A stretch of 64,000 bases of DNA from Onthophagus taurus (taxonomy: Eukaryota; Arthropoda; Insecta; Coleoptera; Scarabaeidae): contig NC_091968.1 of assembly GCF_036711975.1 (NCBI RefSeq), positions 21,948,001-22,012,000 on the forward strand, read 5' to 3'. The position numbers and the translations under genes were made by a program. Positions 52,814 through 63,900 of the stretch are shown here, in pieces (position 1 is the stretch's first letter; each line of letters begins with the position of its first letter). Under the pieces are notes generated by a model. It saw nothing but the letters and a program-made list of their open reading frames with translations. It was not told the origin of the DNA and made no database searches.

Positions 52814-54343
52814 CTACATCAACCAGCCTAAGGAATTTCCGAAGGCTAGGATACAGCTCAGAGGTGTGTTCCTGATGCCATCTGTGGTCGGCCATTCCTC
52901 TCCGAAGTCTCTCATTCTGAGGTCTTGCAGAGTGGGGCATTCACACAAGATGTGTCGGACCGTCTCCTCGCTCTCTTTACAGAGGCGACAGAGAGGACTA
53001 ATAGCAAGCTTAAGGTTATAAAGATGCTTGTTTACCTTACAGTGACCCGTGACGAGTCCCGTTACAGTTCGTAGAGCGTTTCTACCAAGCCTTACGAAAG
53101 ACAAGGCTTCCTCTGCTGAAGGATAATGTAATACTTCCTTAGACAGATGGCAACCCTTAACCCTTTCCCACCAGTTCATGAACTTTTTGTGGGTAAAATC
53201 TTTAATTATCTCAATCTGAGTTGATAAGGACGGAGCGATTATCGGTTCAGGCGAACATGGCGCTCGCTTGGCAGCCCTTTTGGCAAGCCTATCAGCGTGC
53301 TTGTTACCTGAACAAGTCGAGTGTCCTTTTATCCATTGAAGTATGACACAGTTATGCACTGCGGCCTTCTCCAATGTCAGATGACAACCCATAACAAGTC
53401 CTGAGGTAATTGTTATTCTACTCAGGGCTAAAATAGCTTGTCTACTGTCAGTATAAATTGTAAAAGTCTTACCTACCAAGTTGGATCTGACAATAACGTC
53501 AGCGGCAAGTTGTATGGCGATTAACTCCGCCTGTATGACGGTGGTACTTATACCTAAAGGTTCAGATACGTGGAGTCGGAGATCGTACGAGAAGACTCCG
53601 GCTCCAGCTCCTTCCCGTCTCTTTGAACCATCAGTGTAGATTTTAAGGCTGTTTTTTACCTCTACTTCTGTGGAGCTTGGGTGGGTGAGATATTTCCTCG
53701 TAAAAATGTGTTGTAGGGGTGTAAAGTCCGTTACACACTCCAGAATTGGTGAGTAATCCACCATTTCATTCCAGAGATTGGCATTTTTACTATTTCTCTC
53801 ACCCATTAGAATTCCTGCTGCTCGCAGTCGAGTCATGGTCACCAATGCCACCTCTTGGATGAACAAATGAAGTGGCGTTAGGTTTAACATGTTTTCCATG
53901 GCTGCAGTGGGGGTAGTCCGCAGCGCACCTGTAACATACAAACACGCAAGTCTCTGTACTTTATTAAGTGCAGTAGTGGATGTAGACTGTAGGGTCTTTG
54001 ACCACCATACTACTGCACCATAAGTAAGCATAGGTCGGATTACAGCCGTGTAACTCCAGAGGGCATTTCTGGGTGACAAACCCCATGTCTTACCTATAGC
54101 CCTCCGGCATTGACCGAATGCAACGTACGCTTTTTTTACTCTATTATCTAGGTGGGCTCTCCATGTCATTTTATTGTCAAGTGTGATGCCCAGATATTTA
54201 ACTTCTTTTGACAATACCAATAGAGTATCAGCAAGGGATGGCATTCTGGGATTGCCAACCTTCCTCATCCGTGTGAAAAGAATCAACTCTGTCTTCTTAG
54301 GATTCACAGAGAGTCTTTGTTCGTCACACCAAATCTGTATCAT
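52814..54343 (-). pseudogene. LINE RT thumb, RNase H and zinc finger, 509-codon open frame
   Basis: In order: LSVNPKKTELILFTRM, VKYLGITLDNKMTWRAHL, YTAVIRPMLTYGAVVWW and QRLACLYVTGALRTTP. RNase H follows with YTDGSKRREGAGAG, QAELIAIQLAAD, YTDSRQAIL and KHADRLAKRAAK (Asp, Glu, Asp, Asp all present), then a finger CRLCKESEETVRHILCECP. Completely open, so the insertion is recent. The RNase H places it in the I group of LINEs. Confidence 0.88.
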
Positions 54344-54378
54344 AACTGTTGATATCCATGTTGCAAGTTTCGTTTAAA

Positions 54379-54891
54379 TATTAAAATAATAAACAAATAA
54401 ATATAACTTCTTATCTTGCAAATTCAATTTATTTTAACGGAACCGGTTTCGACTAGTTTTACTTAGTCATCTTCAGCCGAATGGTCAATAAAAAATAAAA
54501 TCAACATCACAAAGAGCATATAAATAACATTTTAAAAAATGTGAAATTACACCTTAAAATATAATATATAAATAAATAAACTGTAAAAAGACAAAACCAC
54601 ATAAGTTCTTACACAAACGATGTACAAAATAAAAAAAAATTTTTGTACATCGTTTGTGTAAGAACTTATGTGGTTTTGTCTTTTTACAGTTTATTTATTT
54701 ATATATTATATTTTAAGGTGTAATTTCACATTTTTTAAAATGTTATTTATATGCTCTTTGTGATGTTGATTTTATTTTTTATTGACCATTCGGCTGAAGA
54801 TGACTAAGTAAAACTAGTCGAAACCGGTTCCGTTAAAATAAATTGAATTTGCAAGATAAGAAGTTATATTTATTTGTTTATTATTTTAATA
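54379..54891. mobile_element. Perfect 513-bp palindrome inserted in the LINE
   Basis: Two 251-bp arms (54379-54629 and 54641-54891) appear identical base for base in inverted orientation, around a short A-rich spacer centred at 54635. Ends read TATTAAAATAATAAAC. Each arm contains GAACCGGTTTCGACTAG and the complement of CTGAAGATGACTAAG. No coding. Near-zero divergence means the palindrome is very young or kept identical by gene conversion. Confidence 0.92.
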
Positions 54892-55329
54892 AGTCTGTAT
54901 CAGTTTGAGAGCTACTTGCATCCTGTCAAACAGCACGTTTATATACTTGCCTTTGACGAGAATGGTTAAATCATCTGCGTAACCAACTGTGATAAAGTTG
55001 GCTTCGGCGAGGCGGTTCAAGAGGCTATCCAGGGTGAGGTTCCACAAAACTGGGGATAGTACACCCCCTTGTGGACAGCCTCGAGTAACTCCTCCTTGAA
55101 GACTGACATCGCCAGCCCTAAGCTTAACTATCCTATGTTTAAGAGTGTTCTCAATCCAACCACAAAGAGTCGGTGGAACATTATGCTCTAACAAGGCATC
55201 GTTAATACCAGAGAAAGTTGTTTTATCAAAAGCTCCCTCTATATCTACGAAAACCCCCAGGGCGGACTCCTTTAGGTCCAGCGCCCCACCAACAAAGCTG
55301 GTCACTGAGTGAAGAGCCGTTAGTGTCAA
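54886..55329 (-). pseudogene. LINE reverse transcriptase palm (truncated)
   Basis: Contains LGVFVDIEGAFDKTTF (first catalytic Asp), GCPQGGVLSPVLWNLTLDSL and VGYADDLTILVKGK. The N-terminus is lost at the element's truncated end and the C-terminus is interrupted by the palindrome insertion. Catalytic residues look intact. Confidence 0.85.
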
Positions 55330-55337
55330 GAACTATT

Positions 55338-56360
55338 ACAGTGTTACATAAACAACACATACAGTATAAAATTGTAGTGAAATTTCATAAGGGTACAACT
55401 TTTAATATGTTTACAATCGTTTCTCAATATTAATCAAATGTTTTTGGAAATTGATATGCAAAATAAGTGTTAACTTTACATGTCATTTTTATCCAGAGTT
55501 GAAGTTAATAAAAAGTGGTTATTGCGGAATAGCGAGTATTACAATATAACCTAGCAATCCCAATTTGCCAAAATATTAAAAATTAGTAAAATCATGGGGC
55601 TCTCCCAAAACTGGTCAATTACAATCACCCATGTCAAGTAATGTAATTATATTTCAACAAATTTATTTGCATTATTTGACATTGGTGATTGAGGAATCAC
55701 GGACAAGTCTTAGCGTTGAGTGGAAAAAATATTTATTTCAGAACTTATTTTAGTTCATTAAGTGTCTTTACTTTATACCTTTTTCAACTGGGAACAACAA
55801 CATTTGCAATTGTGAGAATTCTTTTTTATTTGGTTTGAGAAATATAAAACGTCGCGACGACTTTTTACTATAACTAGGTTTTGCAGATAAAATATTTGTT
55901 CTATTCTAAAAAACGCGCGAGCTAACGGACTAGGTATACTGTAATCAGCAGGTAAAGAAAGTAGATTATAAAGAAGTACAGACTTCTATACTTTTTAAGA
56001 CTCAAGAGAGGAGCGAAAACATTCTACTAGGGTTAACATTACTTGTAACGTCACAAAAACGTGACGTCACATCGAAACTTTAATGTTATTTTTCGGTATG
56101 TTCTACACTTTTCCGCACTTTCTTTTTATTTTTAACGTATTTTTTGTGTCATTTCACATCGATTAAAAAAAAAATCATTGATTTTTAAGCCACTTGATGA
56201 TTCTTGAATATTTCCTTAATTTTTTCCTTATCACCCAAACCCAAATTATTCCTGACCTGAAATAATTTTATTTTAACCCCAAAAATGTTTTTATTAAAGC
56301 TTAAATTGTTTCAGGTCAGTGAATATTGCTAAAATAATATAAAAAGACTTAAATATAAAA
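55338..56360. promoter_or_regulatory. COP1 upstream region with CRE-like site
   Basis: Unique AT-rich sequence. A perfect palindromic CRE-type TGACGTCA lies at 56062-56069, preceded by a 25-bp block (56031-56055, containing TAACGTCAC) also found exactly at 51581-51605. A possible leader splice acceptor (TTGTTTCAG) lies near 56313. Regulation by CREB/ATF-type factors is an inference from the motif alone. Confidence 0.45.
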
Positions 56361-58325
56361 ATGGCATCGACTCGTGATGGTCGTAGTAGCTCTGCTTCAT
56401 CACACAGTGGCACATCGGCTCCTCCAACAACCCGTTCATCATCCATTCGCACCCCAAAACGTCAACGATCAACAAACGTCTCGTTAGATGATAGTACCGT
56501 TGATTTGCAATGCCCGATTTGTTTTAACTTAATCGATGAGGCCCACATAACGAAGTGCGGCCACACTTTTTGTTATAGCTGCATAACGAAAGCTTTAGAA
56601 CCCGCGAAACGGTGTCCGAAATGCGGCGCTTCCGTCACAAACACCGACATCATCCCGAATTTCCTTTTAAACAATTTAATCAAAAAGCACAAGTTACGAT
56701 TAAACGGATTAGAAGCGTTAGGTTTAAATCGGGATAGTTCGACGGAGTTTTCGGGCCCCGCGGACGGGTTAAAAGATTTTATCGCAACCGAATCGCAAAA
56801 TTTAACTTTACCCGATGTGAATGTGATGTTGGAAATTTTAACGCAACGCAAACAGTTGTTAGAGGCGGAATCTTGCGCTGCTCAAAATAAATTGTTGTTG
56901 GAGTTTTTAACCCACTTATTACAACAAAAGAAGGAGCAAAAAGATCGGATTATTAAAGAGGTAAGTTTAATCGAATCCGATATTACGGTTGTTGAGAATA
57001 AATTAAAAGAAGTACATAGTAAGTGCCCTACGTTGGAGGATGTTGAAAGGGCGGTTTCGGCGCAAGAAACTAACCCGGATATGTCGGCGATGAAAAAAGA
57101 GATGATTGATTTAATCGGAAATATTGGCTCAACTGTTAAAGATGTTGATGGGGTTGAGTCAAAACCGGAAGGTTTAACTTTAGCGAATCGACGAAGGAGG
57201 ATGCACGCTCATTTCGATGATTTCGTGCAATGTTATTTTACAACGCGGGCTCCCGATTTATACGAAATCGATAAGTTAACTAAAAATGAGATCCCCCCGA
57301 AAGGGTTGGACGAATTTAAAGATAACTTAGTTAAATTCTCCAAGTATAGCTCGGTACAATTATTAGCAACGTTAAATTATTCCTCCGATTTATTTAATAA
57401 CTCAACGATTGTTTCAAGTATCGAATTCGATAAAGATAACGAACTCTTTGCAATCGCCGGGGTTACGAGGCGAATAAAAGTCTTCGATTACGGCACAGTT
57501 ATCCGAGATTCCGTCGACATCCATTACCCAGCCATGGAGATGGTTTCAAATTCGAAAATTTCTTGCGTAAGTTGGAACAGTTATCATAAAGGCATGTTGG
57601 CATCGAGCGATTACGAAGGAACAGTAACGATTTGGGACGCATCAACGGGACAAAGGATGAAAACGTTCCACGAACATGAAAAGCGATGTTGGAGCGTCGA
57701 TTTTAACGACATCGACACAAGATTAATCGCTTCCGGTTCGGATGATGCACGAGTTAAACTTTATTCCTTAAACGTCGAAAATTCCATTGCGACATTAGAA
57801 GCGAAAGCTAACGTTTGTTGCGTCAAATTTAACCCAAAAAGCTCCTACAACTTAGCGTTTGGAAGTGCGGATCATTGGGTTCATTATTATGATTTAAGAA
57901 ATATGCGGGAGGCTTTAACGGTGTTTAAGGGACATAAAAAAGCGGTGAGTTACGTGAAGTTCTTAAACAGCGAAGAAATCGTTTCCGCCTCGACCGATTC
58001 GCAATTAAAAATGTGGAATATAAATAAACCGTTTTGTTTGAGATCGTTTGTTGGGCATATTAATGAAAAGAATTTTGTTGGGTTAGCCACTGATGGTGAT
58101 TATATCGCTTGTGGTTCTGAAAATAACGCGCTTTACGTTTATTATAAAGGGTTGACGAAGAAATTGTTTAGTCATAAGTTCGAGGCGATTCGTGGGATTT
58201 TAGAGCAAGAACGGAGGGAGGAGGATCCTAATGAATTCGTTTCGGCTGTTTGTTGGAAACAAAATTCGAACGTGGTTATTGCGGCTAATAGTCAAGGCAT
58301 TATTAATATTTTGGAGTTGGTGTGA
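56361..58325 (+). CDS. COP1: E3 ubiquitin ligase COP1 (RFWD2), intronless ORF
   Basis: A single 654-codon frame. After a serine/threonine-rich leader, a C3HC4 RING finger has all eight ligands (C51, C54, C66, H68, C71, C74, C85, C88). A coiled-coil segment follows (about 150-225; LLEFLTHLLQQKKEQKDRII). A seven-bladed WD40 propeller (about 340-654) shows SWNSYHKGMLASSDYEGTV, SGSDDARVKLYSLN, VSASTDSQLKMWNI and the COP1-specific KNFVGLATDGDYIACGSENN. COP1 is the substrate receptor of CUL4-type ligases with DET1 and degrades transcription factors carrying VP motifs. Shorter than human COP1 (731 aa) mainly at the N-terminus. A polyadenylation signal AATAAA is at 58382-58387. Confidence 0.96.
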   Translation: MASTRDGRSSSASSHSGTSAPPTTRSSSIRTPKRQRSTNVSLDDSTVDLQCPICFNLIDEAHITKCGHTFCYSCITKALEPAKRCPKCGASVTNTDIIPNFLLNNLIKKHKLRLNGLEALGLNRDSSTEFSGPADGLKDFIATESQNLTLPDVNVMLEILTQRKQLLEAESCAAQNKLLLEFLTHLLQQKKEQKDRIIKEVSLIESDITVVENKLKEVHSKCPTLEDVERAVSAQETNPDMSAMKKEMIDLIGNIGSTVKDVDGVESKPEGLTLANRRRRMHAHFDDFVQCYFTTRAPDLYEIDKLTKNEIPPKGLDEFKDNLVKFSKYSSVQLLATLNYSSDLFNNSTIVSSIEFDKDNELFAIAGVTRRIKVFDYGTVIRDSVDIHYPAMEMVSNSKISCVSWNSYHKGMLASSDYEGTVTIWDASTGQRMKTFHEHEKRCWSVDFNDIDTRLIASGSDDARVKLYSLNVENSIATLEAKANVCCVKFNPKSSYNLAFGSADHWVHYYDLRNMREALTVFKGHKKAVSYVKFLNSEEIVSASTDSQLKMWNINKPFCLRSFVGHINEKNFVGLATDGDYIACGSENNALYVYYKGLTKKLFSHKFEAIRGILEQERREEDPNEFVSAVCWKQNSNVVIAANSQGIINILELV

Positions 58326-58689
58326 AATGATTTTTTTTGTTTTGGTGGACAATCAAACGTTGTTTAAAGTTGGAATCGTAAAATAAACGTTTTTAGAATT
58401 CGATGTGCTCTACTTAATAAATAAATAGTCTATTTCTTCGTGTTCTACACAATACAGTTCAAAGGATATACGCACAAATTTTAGTGTTTTAGCCGAGTAT
58501 ACAGAATCATTTATTGTATGTACTTTAAAAATGAAAATGTAGCGGGGTAATCGGTGTCTGGTTTATTTACAAAAATATGTATATACAGTGTGTCTTCGGA
58601 TTGTCTTAATAAAAATTGTTGGTTCAAAATATATTGTTATGTTAACATAGTTATATTCCACTTAATCGGTTTAATAAATTATTTAATCA
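58326..58689. other. COP1 3' UTR and spacer
   Basis: Contains the AATAAA signal and, near 58585, a CAGTGTGTCTTCGG tip-like word. No gene. Confidence 0.5.
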
Positions 58690-59590
58690 GTTTTTGAGGT
58701 TATCACAACTGATTAATTAGAATGTAACTATGTCTAGAAATATTGTATGAATGTTGGGAATCATTACTTCTAAAAGTTGTAGAAGTCTGTCTCAATTTCT
58801 TTTTCGCAGAATTTTTCAAATTAATCACCTGTCCTTCTCTCCTACTTTCTGTTTATCCATAATTTCATACCAACCTTTCTCATATACGTCAAAAACAACA
58901 CCTGGCAGTATTTGTGAAGATTTTGGCATTATTTTGCGCATGAAAATGATAATTGGATTAAATTCAGTGCCGTTGACACAACATGAAAGGACAACAATGT
59001 AATACATTTTTGATCTCCACTTGTTTTTATAGTTACAGTTGTAGCAGTTTTTATGGCAACACTTCTGTTACTCAACACATCAAATGTCAGAGTCATCTTT
59101 TAGTTTTGGCCATCTTTTTGCATTCAGTCAAAATGGTTTTTTCTATTGTTGGAAGGGCGAAATGCCGCTCAGCTGTTCTATATCATATTTTTCTATATTC
59201 TTTTCCATTACGAAATTAGCTACTAACAAAGCTAAATAATTAGCTAAAAAGTGTATGTTGTTTGAGGTTATAATGCAAAATCAATATGGTTTCTTTTGTT
59301 AGAAACATTATCCAACCTTTGTCATATAGGTGAAAAACAACACCTGGCAGTATTTGTGAAGGTTTTGGCATTATTTTGCGCTTGATAATGATCATTGGAT
59401 TAAGTTTAGTATATTCAGCACAACATGAACGGACAACAGTGTAATACATTTTTTGATGTCTTTTATAGTTACAGCTTTAGCACTTTTTATGGCAACACTT
59501 CTGTTACTCAGCACATCAAATGTCAGAGTTATCTTCTAATTTTGGCCACCTTTTCATTCATTCAGAATGGTTTTTTCAAAAATATTATAA
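58690..59590. repeat. Tandem duplication, period about 445 bp
   Basis: The block AACAACACCTGGCAGTATTT, then ATTTTGCGC, ACAACATGAA, GGACAACA, TTATGGCAACACTTCTGTTA and CACATCAAATGTCAGAG occurs at about 58890-59150 and again at 59332-59585. Between them, TTGAGGTTATAATGCAAAAT (about 59262) also recurs near 61132 and 62740. It is non-coding and belongs to the repeats described at 60095-63170. Confidence 0.8.
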
Positions 59591-60094
59591 TCATTTTCAA
59601 TTCAAGTTTATTGGCACCGTAGACTGCAATCATAGGCTAGATAGTGTTCTGGGTTTATAACGGCGGGACGGGAGATAGATAGTGTTAGAAATTTGTGAAT
59701 CCCCGCAATTTATGTTCGTCGCATTGGCGCACTCCTACTGCTAGTTGAATCTAATGCTGCTAGATAGAGATAGGTTTCCCGCGGCATCGAATATATGGCT
59801 ACTTTTTAAGACTGGCGGGAATTTGAAATCAAATACTGAACATTTTTATATTAATTTCGAGTATAATGAATTTGGACACAGTAAACATTTGCAAAATGAC
59901 AAAAAAAATTTTTTTCACGAACGACGCCATTTTCTAATACCTGGTGCTTCTGGGTTTTCTCTAGGAACATTAATTGATCAAGAATGCCGTCTCCTAAGCT
60001 TCTTTCCTTCATAAATTTTTCTATTTCCCTTCCAACTTCTTCTCGATCTTCTAGATTTCCTCTTTCCTGCAGGTTTCCAGTTGATAACTTGTTA
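59591..60094. other. Spacer, no gene recognised
   Basis: AT-rich sequence. A short plus-strand frame at 59745-60014 has no recognisable domain. Confidence 0.4.
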
Positions 60095-63000
60095 CTCTAT
60101 AACTCGTACCATATGAGTTATCTACCTTTTATCATGTTCACTATTGTATATGTAACTTGCATAATCTATTTGGTATTACTTTATTGAGGAAAATCCATCT
60201 CTGTAGCTTATAACACTCATTTTGTTCCGCATTTTGTTATAACATTCATACGCTCCGAGTATTTGTATTTCATGCAGCATTTGATTTGTTTCCTATTTTC
60301 CAATGTTCTCCGATACACATATGTATTTATATTTTGCTTTATTAGTGTTGATCTCAAGTCCCCTTGTGCTTTCTTCTATAAGTTTACGCGTCATATAATT
60401 TATGTCGTCTTAATCTTGTGCAATGAGATCGTTAGCGAAACGCAGTGTGTAAAACATGTCATCTTTCCAGCTTTTATAAATTTGTTCCAAATATATCTTG
60501 AACAGCGTTGGTGAGATACAACAATTATTTTTCAGACCGTTGGTTCCATTAAATCCTATTATTAACTTTTTGGCAATTTTAATTCTTCCAGCCCTTCACC
60601 CTTTTCCGTTAGCTACTTAGTTAGTTGCACCTTGTCCAGTAAAGATAGACGTGAAAGTGGGATTTGTTAGTATGCCCTGCATATTCCAGAGTTTTGTTAC
60701 ACCAACGAGACCCATACGGTAACCAATTGACCCTTTTTTTATTATCTCCTATTGGTTGATCAAGTTGATCAATTATTATGGTGCATATTTAAAGTCCGAA
60801 TGATATTTTTATACTTCTTGGAACATAGAAAACGTCTTGAAGTCATAAACTAGAGGAAATTTTCAATATGTAATGTGATTTTCATAAAGGTTGGTAAAAC
60901 ATCATTATTCACACGATAATGCTCCTCAGGCTGAAAGTTTACATATTACTTACCAAATTTAGAGTCTTGTTTTGTAATCAACAGGTGCAAATATTTTGAG
61001 GTCATATCATAAGGTCTGTTTGAAATTATCACAACTTTAATCAGTTGAGAATGTAACTATGTCCAGAAATATTTTATAATGTATATGTGGTATAAATTTG
61101 ATGACGTCACAGGTGTCCTAAAAAATGTATATTGTTTGAGGATATAATGCAAAATCAATATGGTTTCTTTTGTTAGATAAAAATCATTTGCGGCGAAATT
61201 GATTGATACGTATATATAGTCGGCGTCAAAAGTAATTAAAGAGGAACACTTTTGACGCAGACTGTATTTGGTCTCCTTTATACCTGCAGTATCGTGTCCA
61301 GCTACCTCTCGCTTTATCTTTGGTCTATGTACTTTCTGGCTTCAACTCTTCCTCGATCTTCCTGTCCTCCTCCTTCCATTACATTCTGTCTCACATATTT
61401 GTTTGACCAGGTTGTTTTCGCTCATCCTTACCAGATGTTCGAAACATCTAAATGAACTCTTCTGTTTTTATTATTATTGGTTCCATCCTTGTTACAACCC
61501 GGGGTGAGTTTTGACCTGCTGACATCTTCTTACCACCTTCTAATATTCTAATATTAGACATTCTTTGGATATGTTTATACCATGTGAATTGTCTACCTTT
61601 TATCTCGTCCACGATTGCATGCGTAACTTGTATAATCTCTCTTATTTGGTCATTTGGTATTCGTTTATTGAGGCTCTCCTGCCGAAATCCATCTCCATGT
61701 TTCTAACATTCATTTTGTTATTTGGCCACACTTCACAGCTCTTTACGATAGCAGTATAATAACATTATTATTAACACTCTCTTATACTTCTCAGATAGGA
61801 AATCCAGATAAACAACGTAATTGTATATTAATGTTTCAATCCCAAAGTACTTCATTTAATACCATGAATGTTAGATTTCGTTGCTTTCCTCCGATATTGT
61901 TTTATTAGTGTTTATTTCTAGTCTCAATTTCTGATATTTTTCCATAAGTTTTCGCGTCATATAATTTATGTCATTGTCATTTTATGCAATGAATAGCCTT
62001 GGTGAGATATAACACCTTGTCCAAAGGTCTGAATCCTGTTGTTAACTTTTTACCGATTTCAATTCTTCTGGACATCGAGAAGTTAGCCCGATGTTCCAAC
62101 CCTTCATCAGGAGGGCCGAGATTCTTTTCCGTAGGTATTGTCTTCCTTAGCCAACCAGTTCCAGATTCTGAAAAATCGCCTTTCACCCTCTTTCATTAGC
62201 TACTTTGTTACACAGTGCCCAGTGGTCACGATATAGACATGGAAGTAGGATTTGTTGTATATCTTTGAAAGCTGCGGGCGTTCCCAGAGTTTTGCTACAT
62301 CCAAGGCATCGGCAACTTCAGTGCCTCCGAGATTCCTACGCTAACCATTTATCACTAATGTGGTAAATGGTAATCAACTGGACTTCTAGAAGGTAATAAT
62401 TTTGAGCTTGTTTTTATTTTCTATTGATTGATCCCGTCGATCAATTATTATGGTGCATACTTGAGGTCCGAATGACATTTTTATACTTTTTGGATACATA
62501 TGACACTGTTTTGGGCACACTCAAACACACTGGCACATAGAGGAAGTTGTCTTGAGTATGTTTTAGTATTTAGAGTATGTTTTGTTTTGTCATCAACAAG
62601 TGCAAATATCTTGAGGCCATATAATAAGGTCTGTTTGACGTTATCACAACTGGTTGGAATGTAGCTATGTCCAAAAATATTTTATGATGTATATGTGGTC
62701 TAAATTTGATGACATCACAGGAGTCCTAAAAACTGTATGTTGTTTGAGGTTATAATGCAAAATCAATATCGTTTCTTTTATTACATAAAAATCGAAAAGT
62801 CAAAAACTATCAGTTGGGGTGAAATTGATTAACATGTATATAGGTATAGTGCGCGTCAAAAGTAATTAAAGAGGAATACTTTTGACGCAGACTGTATATC
62901 GGTCTTCCTTATACCCTTAGGTATTGGCATTGTAGTTTCTGCAGTATCATTTCCATCCTCTTTTCTTATTTTTGGTCTCCGTCTATGTACTTCTTGGTTT

Positions 63001-63170
63001 CAACTCTTCCTCGGTCTTCCTGTCCTCCTTCCATTACATTCTGTCTCCCATATTTGTTTGACCAGGTTGTTTTCGCTCTTTCTTACTAGGTGTCCGAACT
63101 ATCTAAATGAACTCTCTTCTGTTTTTATTATTATTGGTTATTTATTGGTTCCATTCTTGTTACACCTTCT
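60095..63170. repeat. Two tandem copies of a 1.5-1.6 kb segment containing RTE-like LINE debris
   Basis: Copy 1 (about 60095-61540) and copy 2 (about 61565-63170) share, in order, TATCTACCTTTTATC-type words, CATATAATTTATGTC, TTCCGTTAGCTAC-type words, CCAGAGTTTTG, GGTCTGTTTGA, TTATAATGCAAAATCAATAT, CGTCAAAAGTAATTAAAGAG and TTTGACGCAGACTGTAT, then TTCCATTACATTCTGTCTC. Divergence is about 15-25 percent by eye. Confidence 0.8.
60290..60560 (-). mobile_element. RTE-like reverse transcriptase relic
   Basis: The minus strand reads ISPTLFKIYLEQIYKSWKDD, MFYTLRFANDLIAQD and DINYMTRKLIEE, closely following RTE-like LINE palm sequences; the ADD box is altered to AND. The duplicated copy downstream keeps only short parts (near 61890-61975). 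Confidence 0.72.
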
Positions 63171-63179
63171 TCTTCTTAA

Positions 63180-63350
63180 TTTATTAGCGCTACAACACGG
63201 AGTGAGTTTTAGCCTGCTGAGTCATTTTTCGCCATTCCGCCCTCTCTCGATATCTCGCTCTCCATAGTCTTACTTCAATTTTTTTCAGATTCTCTCTGAC
63301 ATCTTCCTACCATCTCATTCTTGGTCATCCTCTCATTTATCTACCTTTAG
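63180..63350 (-). mobile_element. LINE C-terminal tail fragment
   Basis: The minus strand reads GRPRMR, a WREDVREN-like stretch with one stop, LKKIEVRLWRARYRERAEWR and QQAKTHSVL, the arginine-rich tail that ends RTE-like polyproteins. Confidence 0.6.
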
Positions 63351-63449
63351 TTTTTTCCATAGCCCCTCTATTCTATGACTTTTTATAGATCTGGGCAAAG
63401 ACAGTAGAATCTAACAAGACTGCTACATCTATTGTTGTGACAACGCAGA

Positions 63450-63629
63450 CTACGTCACACTATTTTCCACGTCCAGTCAGCTGTTATTGTGTTCTATGCA
63501 TATTTTTATAGGTTATATCATAGACATATTCATAACAACCTCAAAATTATATCTTAATGATAATAACCTCTAAAAACACACAGCAAACACATAGACAGTT
63601 AACTGGGCGTGGAAAATAGTGTGACGTAG
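63450..63629. mobile_element. 180-bp MITE with perfect 22-bp terminal inverted repeats
   Basis: CTACGTCACACTATTTTCCA begins the left repeat (63450-63471) and its exact reverse complement closes the element (63608-63629). Weaker inverted similarity continues inward (CAGTCAGCTGTTATTGTG against CATAGACAGTTAACTG). Each tip contains an ACGTCA half-site. No coding. Confidence 0.8.
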
Positions 63630-63639
63630 AGTGCAGGCA

Positions 63640-63900
63640 AGTGTTAGCGTCTATTATGTTATTTAATTCAATCTCATTTTCTCTGTGCCTTCATTATTTT
63701 GCATTGTGCCATAATTTTTTTCGCATCACGTCGTGTTAATATCCATACTTCACAGCCGTAAGTTACAATTTTCGCTTGTATGTCGTTGCTGGTGTGTTCA
63801 AGCCGTTCATGAGTTTTCCATGAACCGTCTCTTCCTCCTCATGATATTTTGTACTTCCGGCAGTGTCATACCAGGCCTGAGGGGCCTTTTCCTTCCTTAG
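63640..63900 (-). mobile_element. RTE-like LINE thumb fragment
   Basis: The minus strand reads ERLEHTSNDIQAKIVTYGCE, VWILTRRDAKKIMAQCKI and MKAQRK, matching the TYGSE-VW region after the polymerase of RTE-like LINEs. The fragment continues towards the window end without an intact frame. Confidence 0.6.

Larger units (their letters stand above)
52727..55325 (-). mobile_element. 5'-truncated RNase H LINE with 12-bp target duplication, split by a palindrome
   Basis: Flanked by TCAAGAACTATT at 52715-52726 and 55326-55337. The minus strand carries reverse transcriptase (55329-54886) and then RT thumb, RNase H and finger (54343-52814). The two are separated by the 513-bp palindrome at 54379-54891. 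The element's 3' end is CCTACACATAC, with no poly(A), as in the related copy at 36955-38334. Confidence 0.9.

Noticed and set aside
61977..62186. Minus-strand frame with GTGWLRKTIPTEKN and ANFSMSRRIEIGKK
   Set aside because: It looks like recurrent repeat-derived peptide, but I cannot tie it to a known element; it lies within the tandem duplicated debris and is left unannotated as a gene.
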